A DNA stretch of 46,970 bases, taken from positions 1-46,970 of the IMG/VR virus record IMGVR_UViG_3300032046_000049, one strand, 5' to 3'. This document shows positions 25,929 to 33,338 of the stretch, piece by piece. This DNA is from a virus. The first letter of the stretch is position 1, and each line of letters starts with the position of its first letter. Position numbers and translations under genes: made by a program. The notes under the pieces are model-generated. The model worked only from the letters and a program-made list of their open reading frames with translations. It searched no databases and was not told where the DNA came from.

Positions 25929-27314
25929 TTAGTCTCGTTTGGCGTCCGCAAGTTTGTGTTTTGCAAAAACAAATTCCTTACGTACTTTCTCATATTCTTG
26001 GTATAATTGTTTTTGTTTATCAGAAATTGCCGGTTCATTTGCTAATTGTCGTCGGCGGTCTTCAGCATTTAATAAATCTGCCAATTCTTCCATTCGTGTG
26101 CGAAGGGCATTTTTATTATCTTCTAATGCCAAAATATTCTCTCCATCTACCTGATTTATATCTTGTTTAGTTGCTTCTGTTGGAGTATTACCAAAATAAT
26201 GTTTATCAATGACTTCGTTAGTAGCACCATAATCATATATCACAACTCTTCCGTCAGCAGTCTTTCCCCAATGACTTGGAATAGTAACATCTGGTGTGTA
26301 CAGATCCGCATTCTTTTTGGCCATGATTGCCATTTTTGTAAACGGGGCTACTCGATCTTTTGTATTTTGGTTGATTGGATTGGAGAAAAATTGAGCAAAT
26401 TTTTGTTGTGGGTATAAATTAAGATGAAAATTGATTGATCTCACGTAATCATCAATACCTGTTAATTCATTAAACTCTTCATATGTCTCTATTGGTCTAA
26501 CAAGCTCTACCAAAAGCCAAGTATTGTTTGGATCATAATCATAAATCTTGTTGATTAGTTTGTTGGTTTTTGGATCTGTATAAACTTCTAATTCTGCTTT
26601 GTTTTGAGCAATACCTTTTGTGTTACGAGAAACTTTAAGTGCTCTACTACTATCAACCAGATATACATTTCTTGATGACCCTTGACCCAACATTTCGGTG
26701 TTTGTTTCTAAGAAAGCTTGTCTTTGTGCTGGATGGAACTTCTTAAATTCCTCCATGTTTATAAACTTCTTTTCTGTCATCATTGATTCATCAATGGTTG
26801 CAGGAGTTGGTTGATCTTTTTCAACGTACTTCTTTAGTTTAGTATAATATTGTGGATCTTCTACTAAGTGTGCCAAAGCTATCTTTGCAGTGTTGATAAG
26901 ATTACTATGGGTAACATCAAGTCTTGGATGTACTGCGCCATGCTCTAGTTCAACCCACATTCCCTTATAGAACTCTTTGAAGTTAACCTTCTTCCAGTTA
27001 ACATTCAATATGTTTCCTATGCCACGAGCCTTCTGTGGGGTCAAGGAAAGCTTCTTCTTTAGGTCTACGGCTTGTGGTGACTCCTCATCCTTTGTGTGGT
27101 CTGCAGAGGCTAATAGAGGCATTCCTCCAACACTACCATAACCATAGTAACCACCATAAAAACCATCAGCACGACTACCATATGGATTTTTAAAATCACC
27201 CTTACCAGCAACCTGCATAGCACTAGTTTTAGATCCTGCAGCACCTGGGAAGAATTCCTTAATTGCCTTATCAAGTTCTTCCTTGATGATATCTTTTAGT
27301 TTATTTTTACTCAT
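25929..27314 (-). CDS. DUF5661 domain fused to kinase-fold domain, with helical tag
   Basis: I choose ATG 27314 (461 residues), behind GTGGA, over GTG four codons upstream; the start overlaps the gp14-like gene by eight bases. Layout: N-terminal tag MSKNKLKDIIKEELDKAIKE; a Gly/Tyr-rich linker (about 38-65); a DUF5661-like segment, GMWVELEHGAVHPRLDVTHS then AKIALAHLVEDPQYYTKLKK (118-162); and a kinase-like domain with LGQGSSRNVYLV (209-220), Lys227 in ALKVSR, ADLYTPD (Asp337) and VVIYDYG (Asp361). The catalytic Asn expected five residues after Asp337 is Asp342, so activity is uncertain. A charged coiled tail ends the protein. It is a paralogue of the 14340-15065 protein in the kinase-like part. 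Confidence 0.65.
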   Translation of the reverse strand: MSKNKLKDIIKEELDKAIKEFFPGAAGSKTSAMQVAGKGDFKNPYGSRADGFYGGYYGYGSVGGMPLLASADHTKDEESPQAVDLKKKLSLTPQKARGIGNILNVNWKKVNFKEFYKGMWVELEHGAVHPRLDVTHSNLINTAKIALAHLVEDPQYYTKLKKYVEKDQPTPATIDESMMTEKKFINMEEFKKFHPAQRQAFLETNTEMLGQGSSRNVYLVDSSRALKVSRNTKGIAQNKAELEVYTDPKTNKLINKIYDYDPNNTWLLVELVRPIETYEEFNELTGIDDYVRSINFHLNLYPQQKFAQFFSNPINQNTKDRVAPFTKMAIMAKKNADLYTPDVTIPSHWGKTADGRVVIYDYGATNEVIDKHYFGNTPTEATKQDINQVDGENILALEDNKNALRTRMEELADLLNAEDRRRQLANEPAISDKQKQLYQEYEKVRKEFVFAKHKLADAKRD

Positions 27315-27999
27315 GATAGAATCCACTTCCTTCAGGATCTATGGCAACATTTTCTGTTTCATCAACATCAACCTTCCTTGGGCCTTCTCCAAGAGAGATA
27401 TCTGCCATATCGTCTTTTAATCTTTTTCTAATTTGTCTAGTATCGTTAGTTGCGCCTTGTTCTGTTTCATCAAGACCTCTTTGTTGGATAAACTTCTTTT
27501 CAACGGTACTGTCAGAGAACTTCTTACTTGTCTCCAACAACTCTTTAAATGTATCCAAATCAAATTCACCAGTTCTTGCTAGTTTAGCAGTAACCTTAGT
27601 TGCCTTATCATATTCTGCTTGACCATAGATGTTGTCTAAATCTATAGCCTGTAATATTTCATATACCTCATGACCATACACAAAGAAATCGCCGGCAAAC
27701 ACTTCCAAACCCTTGTCTATCAAATCTCTCGATTGAATAAACAACTCAATAGAAAGTTCTCCGTCAACACCAAACTTACCAAAGTTTTGTGCTCTTGTTG
27801 GTTGACCAGCAAGTACATCTACTTTGATTGGGTTTTCAAACACCTTCTCAATTGCTTCATCATAAACTGAATGAACCTTGGTATATAACACCGATACTGG
27901 ATAATAGATTACATATTGACCCACAACATCCTTAACAAACTCTTTTGTTATGTCTGCTATGAATTGTTGTTCTCTTGGTCCTATGAATAATCTTGACAT
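27307..27999 (-). CDS. Neck protein (gp14-like)
   Basis: The 230-residue protein has DVVGQYVIYYPVSVLYTKVH followed by SVYDEAIEKVFENPIKVDVL near the N-terminus, then KFGVDGELSIELFIQSRDLI, AGDFFVYGHEVYEILQAIDL and YGQAEYDKATKVTAKLAR. This order (YYxP, a disease-free acidic helix, an FGxxxxxxxxF strand pair, then GDxxxxxxxxxEI) resembles T4-type neck protein gp14. The C-terminal 80 residues are charged and variable. It lies directly after the gp13-like gene, matching the T4 order 13-14. The neck joins the portal vertex to the tail. Confidence 0.55.
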   Translation of the reverse strand: MSRLFIGPREQQFIADITKEFVKDVVGQYVIYYPVSVLYTKVHSVYDEAIEKVFENPIKVDVLAGQPTRAQNFGKFGVDGELSIELFIQSRDLIDKGLEVFAGDFFVYGHEVYEILQAIDLDNIYGQAEYDKATKVTAKLARTGEFDLDTFKELLETSKKFSDSTVEKKFIQQRGLDETEQGATNDTRQIRKRLKDDMADISLGEGPRKVDVDETENVAIDPEGSGFYHE

Positions 28000-28011
28000 G
28001 TTTTACCAATC

Positions 28012-29301
28012 TTATCTTAATGAAATGTTCACAGTTGGAGGATAGGGTACGCCGGCCATTTGTTTTAATAGACTTTCTGCTTTATTTGCTTCTGTCTCTG
28101 CAAGCTTAGCATAAGTAAGACTTTCAAGTTTAGAAACAAGCCCAGATTCTCCGTAAAGAAGTTTATCTTTATCTTCTCTTCCCTGAGAAACTAAGTCATC
28201 ACCATTTAATTGAAGATCAGCTCCACCAATAGGAATGGTTTTAAACTTACTTCTAACTCTTCCTAACATTTCTGTAGCACAGGCAAGAGTATATTCAAAT
28301 ATCCAATTCTTTGCCCATGGATTTAAAGAACTATAATCAAGTAAACCATAAGGGATGTTGGAAGGATTGTTAACTCCATAGAAAGAGTTATCTTTTATTG
28401 GGTTTTCCCATTGCCCAGTAGAACCAGACACACTTGAACCATAAATGCCTTCTACTGGAGTAGACGGAAACCTAACTCTAATCCAAAGTCTTCTCTCTTG
28501 TCCACCAGAACTTATTGGAGGGACAGGGAATATTCTTATATGTCGGCCAGATATTCTATATCTGTAGTTTGATCTTCTTATTCTTAACGCCTCTTTTAAC
28601 ATGCCACCACGAAGAACGTCTTCAAATATTGGCATTACGTTAAATCTTGTACCAAGAGCAAAAGCACCAGGTTGAGTTCCTCCAGCAGAGCCAGAAGCAT
28701 CTACATTTGCTAGAAAGCCTGTACCGTAACCACCATAACCAGCATAAGAATATGCAGTTGGAGCATGATGGAAGACCTCAACAACTCTCATTCTTCCATT
28801 GCTTGCAGAAGGTATCATTGCAGACAATGGAACATCATTTTCATCCACTAAATCTGTATAAAGATCGTAATCCTGTTGTCCTTCATTTAGAAGTATAGAA
28901 CCAGAGTATGTATTCTCAGATTGTCCGTAACCAATTTCTGCCGAATATGGTTCTGCCTGTTTGATCAAAAATTCAAGGCTGGAAGGAACATATTGTGAGG
29001 ATAGGTTTATTGATAGATTGGCTGTGTTGGCATCTGTAGGACTTACAGAACCAGTTGCAGAACCAAGTAGTGAACTAAGATTAGATTTGGCTTGATATTC
29101 TATTAATTGAGCATTGAAAGTAAATGTGGCTCTTTCAAAACATGTCCAGATCATTTTCTTTGTAAGTTCAGCTGAAAGAATATCTTCTCCATGCGTTCTA
29201 AGAACAAAAAAGATTATTTTGTCTGCATCATTTTGGAATACAGGATTTTTATCATAAAACCCAAATGGGCAAGGATGAATTGTATTGTTGAAGTCAGACA
29301 T
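28012..29301 (-). CDS. Neck / head-tail connector protein (gp13-like)
   Basis: A 429-residue protein. The C-terminal part NPWAKNWIFEYTLACATEML followed by GRVRSKFKTIPIGGADLQLN and GDDLVSQGREDKDKLLYGES is the best recognised block; in T4-type gp13 proteins a similar 'W...Y..A.AKE.LG..R.K....P.....LNG..L' occurs. The middle is Gly/Tyr/Ser-rich and may be flexible. The start ATG 29301 is next to a 77-base divergent gap shared with the HAD gene, where a promoter-like AACTATTTA is found. It would bind the portal after DNA packaging. Confidence 0.6.
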   Translation of the reverse strand: MSDFNNTIHPCPFGFYDKNPVFQNDADKIIFFVLRTHGEDILSAELTKKMIWTCFERATFTFNAQLIEYQAKSNLSSLLGSATGSVSPTDANTANLSINLSSQYVPSSLEFLIKQAEPYSAEIGYGQSENTYSGSILLNEGQQDYDLYTDLVDENDVPLSAMIPSASNGRMRVVEVFHHAPTAYSYAGYGGYGTGFLANVDASGSAGGTQPGAFALGTRFNVMPIFEDVLRGGMLKEALRIRRSNYRYRISGRHIRIFPVPPISSGGQERRLWIRVRFPSTPVEGIYGSSVSGSTGQWENPIKDNSFYGVNNPSNIPYGLLDYSSLNPWAKNWIFEYTLACATEMLGRVRSKFKTIPIGGADLQLNGDDLVSQGREDKDKLLYGESGLVSKLESLTYAKLAETEANKAESLLKQMAGVPYPPTVNISLR

Positions 29302-29332
29302 GTGTTATTAAATATTCCCCTTTGTACCAATG

Positions 29333-29341
29333 TAAATAGTT
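29333..29341 (-). promoter_or_regulatory. Candidate late promoter motif AACTATTTA
   Basis: Minus-strand TATAAACTATTTACATT lies 31 bases before the gp13-like start, in the 77-base gap shared with the divergent HAD gene. Since a leftward terminator-like hairpin precedes this gap, a fresh promoter here would be needed for the neck and tail genes. Confidence 0.4.
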
Positions 29342-29378
29342 TATACCATTTAATCGACGTGACACAATATAGATTAGT

Positions 29379-29915
29379 ATGCCTACAAAAGAACTTTATA
29401 TATTTGACTTTGATGATACCCTTGTTTCTGATTGCGCCAACATTTATGTTCATCATAGATCAAGATCAACAATATCCCTTGACATCCAAGCCTACTATAA
29501 CTTTATGAATGGGATATATGATGAAAATGAAGTGCTTGACATAACAGAGTTTGATTCTGTCAAAAATCCAAAGGTTTATGTTGAAATGGTTGACAAACTT
29601 AAATCAGTCCTTGATAAAGCAGTCATTCTTACAGCCAGAAGATATTCAGAGCCCGTAGCTGATTATATGTTGACAACTCTTGGAATAGACATTCCTGTAT
29701 ATGCAATTGGAGTATATGTGAATGTTTTGCCAACCAAAAAAGATAGTGCAAACAGAAAAAGGATTTGGATAGAACAACAGATCATAGATCATGGTTATGA
29801 TTATGTAGAGTTTTGGGATGATGCTAAAGTAAACATTGAAGAAGCAGAAAAACTAAAGGTCACGTTTCCCAACGTGACCTTCGTATTACATCATGTTTGT
29901 CATAAATCAGATTAG
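29379..29915 (+). CDS. HAD-superfamily phosphatase
   Basis: 178 residues with HAD motifs in order: YIFDFDDTL (motif I, Asp10 nucleophile and Asp12), AVILTARR (motif II, Thr85), a lysine/arginine in the following SANRKRIWIEQQI segment (motif III position) and EFWDDAKVN (motif IV, paired Asp). The family hydrolyses phosphate from nucleotides, polynucleotide 3' ends or small metabolites. In phages, comparable stand-alone HADs include 5'-nucleotidases and the phosphatase half of polynucleotide kinase; the substrate is not evident here. It is an island transcribed against the late genes, with no clear ribosome site, and its last codons contain a leftward terminator-like hairpin. Confidence 0.8.
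   Translation: MPTKELYIFDFDDTLVSDCANIYVHHRSRSTISLDIQAYYNFMNGIYDENEVLDITEFDSVKNPKVYVEMVDKLKSVLDKAVILTARRYSEPVADYMLTTLGIDIPVYAIGVYVNVLPTKKDSANRKRIWIEQQIIDHGYDYVEFWDDAKVNIEEAEKLKVTFPNVTFVLHHVCHKSD
29848..29881 (-). terminator. Intrinsic terminator-like hairpin for leftward transcripts
   Basis: An 11-bp perfect stem (AAGGTCACGTT / AACGTGACCTT) with a four-base loop lies at 29856-29881. On the minus strand it is followed by TTTAGTTTTT. It is 31 bases after the stop of the 90-residue gene and lies inside the convergent HAD coding sequence, so it encodes LKVTFPNVTF on the other strand. The plus-strand side has no T-tract. Confidence 0.7.
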
Positions 29916-30184
29916 TTTTTCCAAACCATTCCAGGATCTTCATCAACCTCATTCATATTATGTTCAAATATCACATACACATCATCATTCTTGTATGTCA
30001 ATTCACTCACTGCTTGTTTAGCTACTTCTAAAGAAGTAAAGATACCAACGGTAACCCCTCCTTCAAAATCAACTACCTTAGACAGAGAGAACACTTTTGG
30101 GCCTTGGCGCATATGTCCTGTCACTTCTTCTTTAACAATCGTTTCTATAATGTTTTTTATCTTATTTTTAGGGTTATCACTCAT
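29912..30184 (-). CDS. Small tagged protein, 90 aa
   Basis: Begins MSDNPKNKIKNIIETIVKEE, a version of the recurring amphipathic tag, followed by a small alpha/beta-looking domain (PKVFSLSKVVDFEGGVTVGI, FTSLEVAKQAVSELTYKNDD, VYVIFEHNM). The body, with its VGIFTSLEVAKQAVSEL strand-helix, resembles a small ferredoxin-like fold but I recognise no family. Its stop overlaps the convergent HAD stop by four bases. It is the last gene before the strong hairpin at 29848-29881. Confidence 0.65.
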   Translation of the reverse strand: MSDNPKNKIKNIIETIVKEEVTGHMRQGPKVFSLSKVVDFEGGVTVGIFTSLEVAKQAVSELTYKNDDVYVIFEHNMNEVDEDPGMVWKN

Positions 30185-30189
30185 ATCAT

Positions 30190-30468
30190 TTACTTACTTT
30201 TTCTAAGTTTCTTTGTAAGCTCTTTGTCCATTGATTCAAGAACACCATCTCTGATCATCTCACGAAGTTGTTCAAGAGTTACGTTCATTTCTTCAGGAAT
30301 CTTATCTTCTTCAGAAAGAGCTTCTCTGATCATCTCACGAAGTTGTTTTTTAGTAACTTTGATTGATTTCTTAGGAGCAACGGAGGCAGCATGTTCTTTC
30401 AAACTCTGTCTAGTTATGGACTCAACCATTTTCTTCAAGTCATTTAAATTTAAGGTCTTTTCGGCCAT
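30190..30468 (-). CDS. Protein made of three tandem helical tags, 92 aa
   Basis: Almost the whole protein is the recurring tag: LNDLKKMVESITRQSLKE (about 7-24), TKKQLREMIREALSEED (about 39-55) and TLEQLREMIRDGVLES (about 62-77), with short basic linkers and a basic C-terminus. The second and third copies share a 25-base identical DNA segment 75 bases apart, showing recent duplication by whole codons. No enzyme motif exists. It could be a scaffold- or capsid-binding peptide or a decoy substrate for the prohead protease; these are guesses. It is separated from the 90-residue gene by five bases. Confidence 0.6.
   Translation of the reverse strand: MAEKTLNLNDLKKMVESITRQSLKEHAASVAPKKSIKVTKKQLREMIREALSEEDKIPEEMNVTLEQLREMIRDGVLESMDKELTKKLRKSK
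30248..30347. repeat. 25-bp direct repeat (30248-30272 and 30323-30347)
   Basis: TCTCTGATCATCTCACGAAG plus TTGTT occurs identically at both places with a 75-base period, equal to 25 codons. It encodes the QLREMIR core of the tag in the 92-residue protein. Confidence 0.9.
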
Positions 30469-30544
30469 TGAGGTATTCCTGTTGATGTAATTACAACATT
30501 AATTATTTTCATTGACTATATTACTACTTATTTTCGGAGTATAC

Positions 30545-31249
30545 ATGAATAAATTCTTCTTTTTATCCTTTTGTTTTAGTTTATTGTTCTTTAGTTGCAC
30601 ACCATATGAGCTTTATGACACTGTGAAAGACATAGCAGACAGTAGTAAGCTTTGTACAGATGGGACAACATATCAAACAGAATTCCAAGAAAGAGGAATA
30701 TACAGAGATGAAAGAGAAAGAGAGTTTCTTGTCTTTGTAGATTTTGAATCAATCAATGATGTGTTTACAACAGGACAAACAGCAAAAGATATAGCAGAAC
30801 TTGCTGGAATTGCTATGAGAGCATTAGAATCTTCTCAAGATCCTCAATATGAACTTACAACTGATGTTTATATGAAAGGCTTAAGAAGCTTTCATGTGAT
30901 TGTTACAAGTACACAAGCAGAGTTTGACTATTTGTATGGCAAACGAAAGGATGCAGGTGAAAATACTCTTGCTTATACCAATGAAAGACTTTTCTGTTGG
31001 GAAGATCTTGGTGGCGTAAATTTTGATATTGTAGTTAAAAACAAGTATTATAATAACATAGAAGTTTTATCTCATGAAATGTCACATATAATCTCATATT
31101 ATGAATATGGAGACTCAGATGTAAATCATTCAAATCCAGATGTTTGGTTTCCTCTTGGAGGCTTTGATTCTATACAAGGAAAGATACTCTGGGAGTATGA
31201 AGCAGAGACAGGTTTAAATGCCATTGACGGCGGACCTGTGGCTCCATAA
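30545..31249 (+). CDS. Lipoprotein with HEMSH zinc metallopeptidase motif
   Basis: The start is placed at ATG 30545 behind CGGAG, giving 234 residues. MNKFFFLSFCFSLLFFSC is a lipoprotein signal peptide with Cys18 as the lipidation site. The domain that follows has VLSHEMSHIISYYEYGDSDV (HEXXH at 177-181: His177, Glu178, His181), then NHSNPDVWFP with His195 as a possible third ligand and acidic residues at 217-221 as alternatives. Thus it would be a membrane-anchored, periplasm-facing zincin. In a phage such a protein could alter the host envelope, help lysis or exclude other phages. It is a single-gene island opposite to the late genes, with a terminator-like hairpin just after it. Confidence 0.7.
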   Translation: MNKFFFLSFCFSLLFFSCTPYELYDTVKDIADSSKLCTDGTTYQTEFQERGIYRDEREREFLVFVDFESINDVFTTGQTAKDIAELAGIAMRALESSQDPQYELTTDVYMKGLRSFHVIVTSTQAEFDYLYGKRKDAGENTLAYTNERLFCWEDLGGVNFDIVVKNKYYNNIEVLSHEMSHIISYYEYGDSDVNHSNPDVWFPLGGFDSIQGKILWEYEAETGLNAIDGGPVAP

Positions 31250-31285
31250 CAAAAAGAAAGGGCAGGACATCATATAGAGCCTGCC
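31250..31285 (-). terminator. Probable leftward terminator
   Basis: GGCAGG (31261-31266) pairs with CCTGCC (31280-31285) around a 13-base loop. On the minus strand the stem is followed by CTTTCTTTTT. It lies 37 bases beyond the stop of the 189-residue gene and would keep leftward transcripts out of the lipoprotein gene. The six-base stem and interrupted T-tract make it moderate in strength. Confidence 0.5.
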
Positions 31286-31321
31286 AAGTCTTAAATCGCT
31301 TTTAAATTATTCTCTTCTTTA

Positions 31322-31891
31322 TTATGAACCAAGACCCCATGGACGTTTGCTTGGATCTCCTCCATACATAGCCCGCTCTGTTGCCTTTGCATCACGGACA
31401 GCTTTCTCTTCAGGAGATAACAAATTTTCTTTATCTTTTGTTTTTTGTTTTTCTAATTCCCAAGCATCTTCTTTGGCTTTCCAAATTGGTAATTGTTCTT
31501 GTTCCATTTGTGTACCAGATATGGCATTATTTGGATCAAGAAGACCTGCTTGTACGTCTTTTATGGCCTGATTGAAATAAAAAGCAACAAAACCATTTTC
31601 TGAAGTTGACCAAGGTACGGTTGTAGTATTGGCACGTAAATCCTTAAACCATTGTCGTTGTTGTTCTTGAGGCATTTTAAGGTGAGCGATGATTTCATCC
31701 CACATTTTGCCAACGACCCCTTTTCCTTTGAATCCAGATAACCTATTATTTAACATGTTACCATTTATGGTTCTTTCAAAAGATTGTTGAGCCTTACTTT
31801 TGGTTTCTGATGAAGTTTGTGGTTCTCCAATAGCAGAACCAACTTCTTCTTTGATGATTTTCTCTAATAGTTGTTTTGATGTAAGTTTCAT
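31322..31891 (-). CDS. Unknown tagged protein, 189 aa
   Basis: N-terminus MKLTSKQLLEKIIKEEVGSA is the recurring tag, followed by a Ser/Gln-rich linker, a folded-looking centre (GVVGKMWDEIIAHLKMPQEQ, PWSTSENGFVAFYFNQAIKD) and a charged, lysine/glutamate-rich C-terminus ending in SKRPWGLGS. I know no family. It follows the 131-residue gene by eight bases. Its position between capsid and neck genes suggests a head-associated protein. Confidence 0.6.
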   Translation of the reverse strand: MKLTSKQLLEKIIKEEVGSAIGEPQTSSETKSKAQQSFERTINGNMLNNRLSGFKGKGVVGKMWDEIIAHLKMPQEQQRQWFKDLRANTTTVPWSTSENGFVAFYFNQAIKDVQAGLLDPNNAISGTQMEQEQLPIWKAKEDAWELEKQKTKDKENLLSPEEKAVRDAKATERAMYGGDPSKRPWGLGS

Positions 31892-31899
31892 TGTATGCC

Positions 31900-32295
31900 T
31901 TAGAAGTTTATATCTTCTTTATCAGTTGATGTATCTACTAATGAATTTATGTCCGATTGAAGAGTTGTTAAATTTGATATTTTTCTTGCAATGTTCATCT
32001 GAATTTCTTTGAAAACTGCTTGTATCAACTCTTCTGGAATTCCTTGTTCTAAGCTTGCACCAGTAATCTTAAGATATGAGATATTACGAGGATTTAACAA
32101 ACCAAGTTTGATTGCCCTGTCAAGTAACTGTAAAACTTTTGGAGTTTCGTCATTATCTTCTTCACTATCTGACATCATTGGTCTAGCAGTATCTCCAATG
32201 AAATCCTCATATGAAGTCGTTGCTTCTTTGAGCATAAACCTTTGTAGGAAATTTCTCGTTATTTCTACATTATCATCAAATTTCTTGTTTTTCAT
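31900..32295 (-). CDS. Unknown protein, 131 aa
   Basis: A helical, acidic protein (ITRNFLQRFMLKEATTSYED, SDSEEDNDETPKVLQLLDRA, PEELIQAVFKEIQMNIARKI). No family recognised. Its ATG overlaps the stop of the GIY-YIG gene (ATGA), so translation is probably coupled to it; without the endonuclease it would directly follow the capsid gene. The RNFLQRFMLKEA start loosely recalls the helical tag but lacks the IIxE core. Confidence 0.6.
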   Translation of the reverse strand: MKNKKFDDNVEITRNFLQRFMLKEATTSYEDFIGDTARPMMSDSEEDNDETPKVLQLLDRAIKLGLLNPRNISYLKITGASLEQGIPEELIQAVFKEIQMNIARKISNLTTLQSDINSLVDTSTDKEDINF

Positions 32296-33215
32296 ATTGC
32301 TCCAACAGTGTTAAGTATTTCAATTTTTAGTTTAAATTGAGATATAGATTTGCATTGTTTGTTTAACACTTTAATGAGGGTCGTGTAATATAAACCATTT
32401 TGATTGGCGAATTCCTTAACACTATCTCCTACACATAAAACTTTTCCTGTAACAACGTTAATCAATTCTATTCCCTTATATTTTGAATTAGCTATCTTAC
32501 GTTTATGTTCATCAGACAATGGTTTTCTAACCTGACCACTTTGAGAAACATAAACTGGTTCTCCATGATCTTTAACATACCAACCTCCACAACTTTTCCC
32601 CTTGCCTCTTACAACCAAATGTAAAGACTTATAAGAAATTCCTCTTTCAATCGCAAACTCTCTAAGAGATCCAGTAACTAACACTTCTTCTTTTGTTTCT
32701 TTGTTTACAAGAACAATATTGGTCGAATGATCTTTCCATCTATTCTCTTTGGCTATCAAAGCAGCTTTTGCACGAAGCTCGTCATCCTCTTTATAGGTTT
32801 GTTTGATAGCATCTACACGTTTCTTCTTAACCTCTTCAGATGGAGATTTACATCTTTTGTCAGTAATTGAATTAGGTTTATTGTTTTTTGCTCCAACTCT
32901 ACTGTCACAAGCATCAGAACGAAGATTGTAACAATATTTTTGATTATCATAATATTTGTCAAGATAATACTGTTCTCTTACTAATTTTTCTTCTGTTACC
33001 TCTATCACCTCAAAAATAAATGAATCTTCTCCACATTTGTTCCAATCATGTTGAAGAAATTTGTTTGAATGAGTACCAGCCTTTAAACTACTAATATGTG
33101 ATTTGAATCGTTTACTAAACCGAACCGTAGAACCAACATACAATCTATCATTTGTTATATTTTTGATAAAATACACACCATTACATTTTGAACTATTATT
33201 ATAAATTATTTGCAT
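32292..33215 (-). CDS. GIY-YIG homing endonuclease
   Basis: The 307-residue protein has GVYFIKN (about 14-20) and LYVGST (about 25-30), the GIY-YIG strand pair, then RFSKRFKSHISSLKAGTHSN and EQYYLDKYY, fitting catalytic Arg and Glu positions. C-terminal DNA-binding repeats follow: two NUMOD1/IENR1-like units (VLVTGSLREFAIERGISYKS and LCVGDSVKEFANQNGLYYTT) and a NUMOD3-like SDEHKRKIANSKYKG. It is a free-standing gene immediately after the major capsid gene, a common insertion place for such elements. The sequence upstream duplicates part of the end of the capsid gene. Confidence 0.9.
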   Translation of the reverse strand: MQIIYNNSSKCNGVYFIKNITNDRLYVGSTVRFSKRFKSHISSLKAGTHSNKFLQHDWNKCGEDSFIFEVIEVTEEKLVREQYYLDKYYDNQKYCYNLRSDACDSRVGAKNNKPNSITDKRCKSPSEEVKKKRVDAIKQTYKEDDELRAKAALIAKENRWKDHSTNIVLVNKETKEEVLVTGSLREFAIERGISYKSLHLVVRGKGKSCGGWYVKDHGEPVYVSQSGQVRKPLSDEHKRKIANSKYKGIELINVVTGKVLCVGDSVKEFANQNGLYYTTLIKVLNKQCKSISQFKLKIEILNTVGAI

Positions 33216-33225
33216 ATAAAACCTA

Positions 33226-33253
33226 AAGACCAGGGATTAATTTCCCCAGTCTT
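33226..33253 (-). promoter_or_regulatory. Hairpin between capsid gene and GIY-YIG gene
   Basis: On the minus strand AAGAC..GGG pairs with CCC..GTCTT around a nine-base loop, directly before TTTAGGTTTTATATG, the start region of the endonuclease. It could be a weak terminator after the capsid gene or limit access to the weak ribosome site TTTAGG. The sequence alone does not decide. Confidence 0.4.
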
Positions 33254-33291
33254 CAGTATAGTTCATTCAGGACACTTTGTCCAGTTATATC

Positions 33292-33338
33292 CCCATGTCT
33301 AGTGGGGGCACTTTAGCCTATATAATGCCCATGTCTAG
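33292..33338. repeat. Short direct repeat at capsid 3' end (33292-33302, 33328-33338)
   Basis: CCCATGTCTAG occurs twice, 36 bases apart. One copy encodes the last residues of the capsid gene (LDMG on the minus strand); the other is in the gap before the GIY-YIG gene and continues with a similar AT-rich stretch. It looks like a partial copy of the gene end. Confidence 0.6.

Noticed and set aside
30248-30347. Possible CRISPR-like repeat pair
   Set aside because: Only two copies exist, in codon phase within a gene encoding repeated helices, so they are a coding duplication.
30512-30544. Upstream ATG for the lipoprotein
   Set aside because: It would place a second hydrophobic run before the signal peptide. 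The ATG at 30545 has a ribosome site and gives a standard lipoprotein signal.
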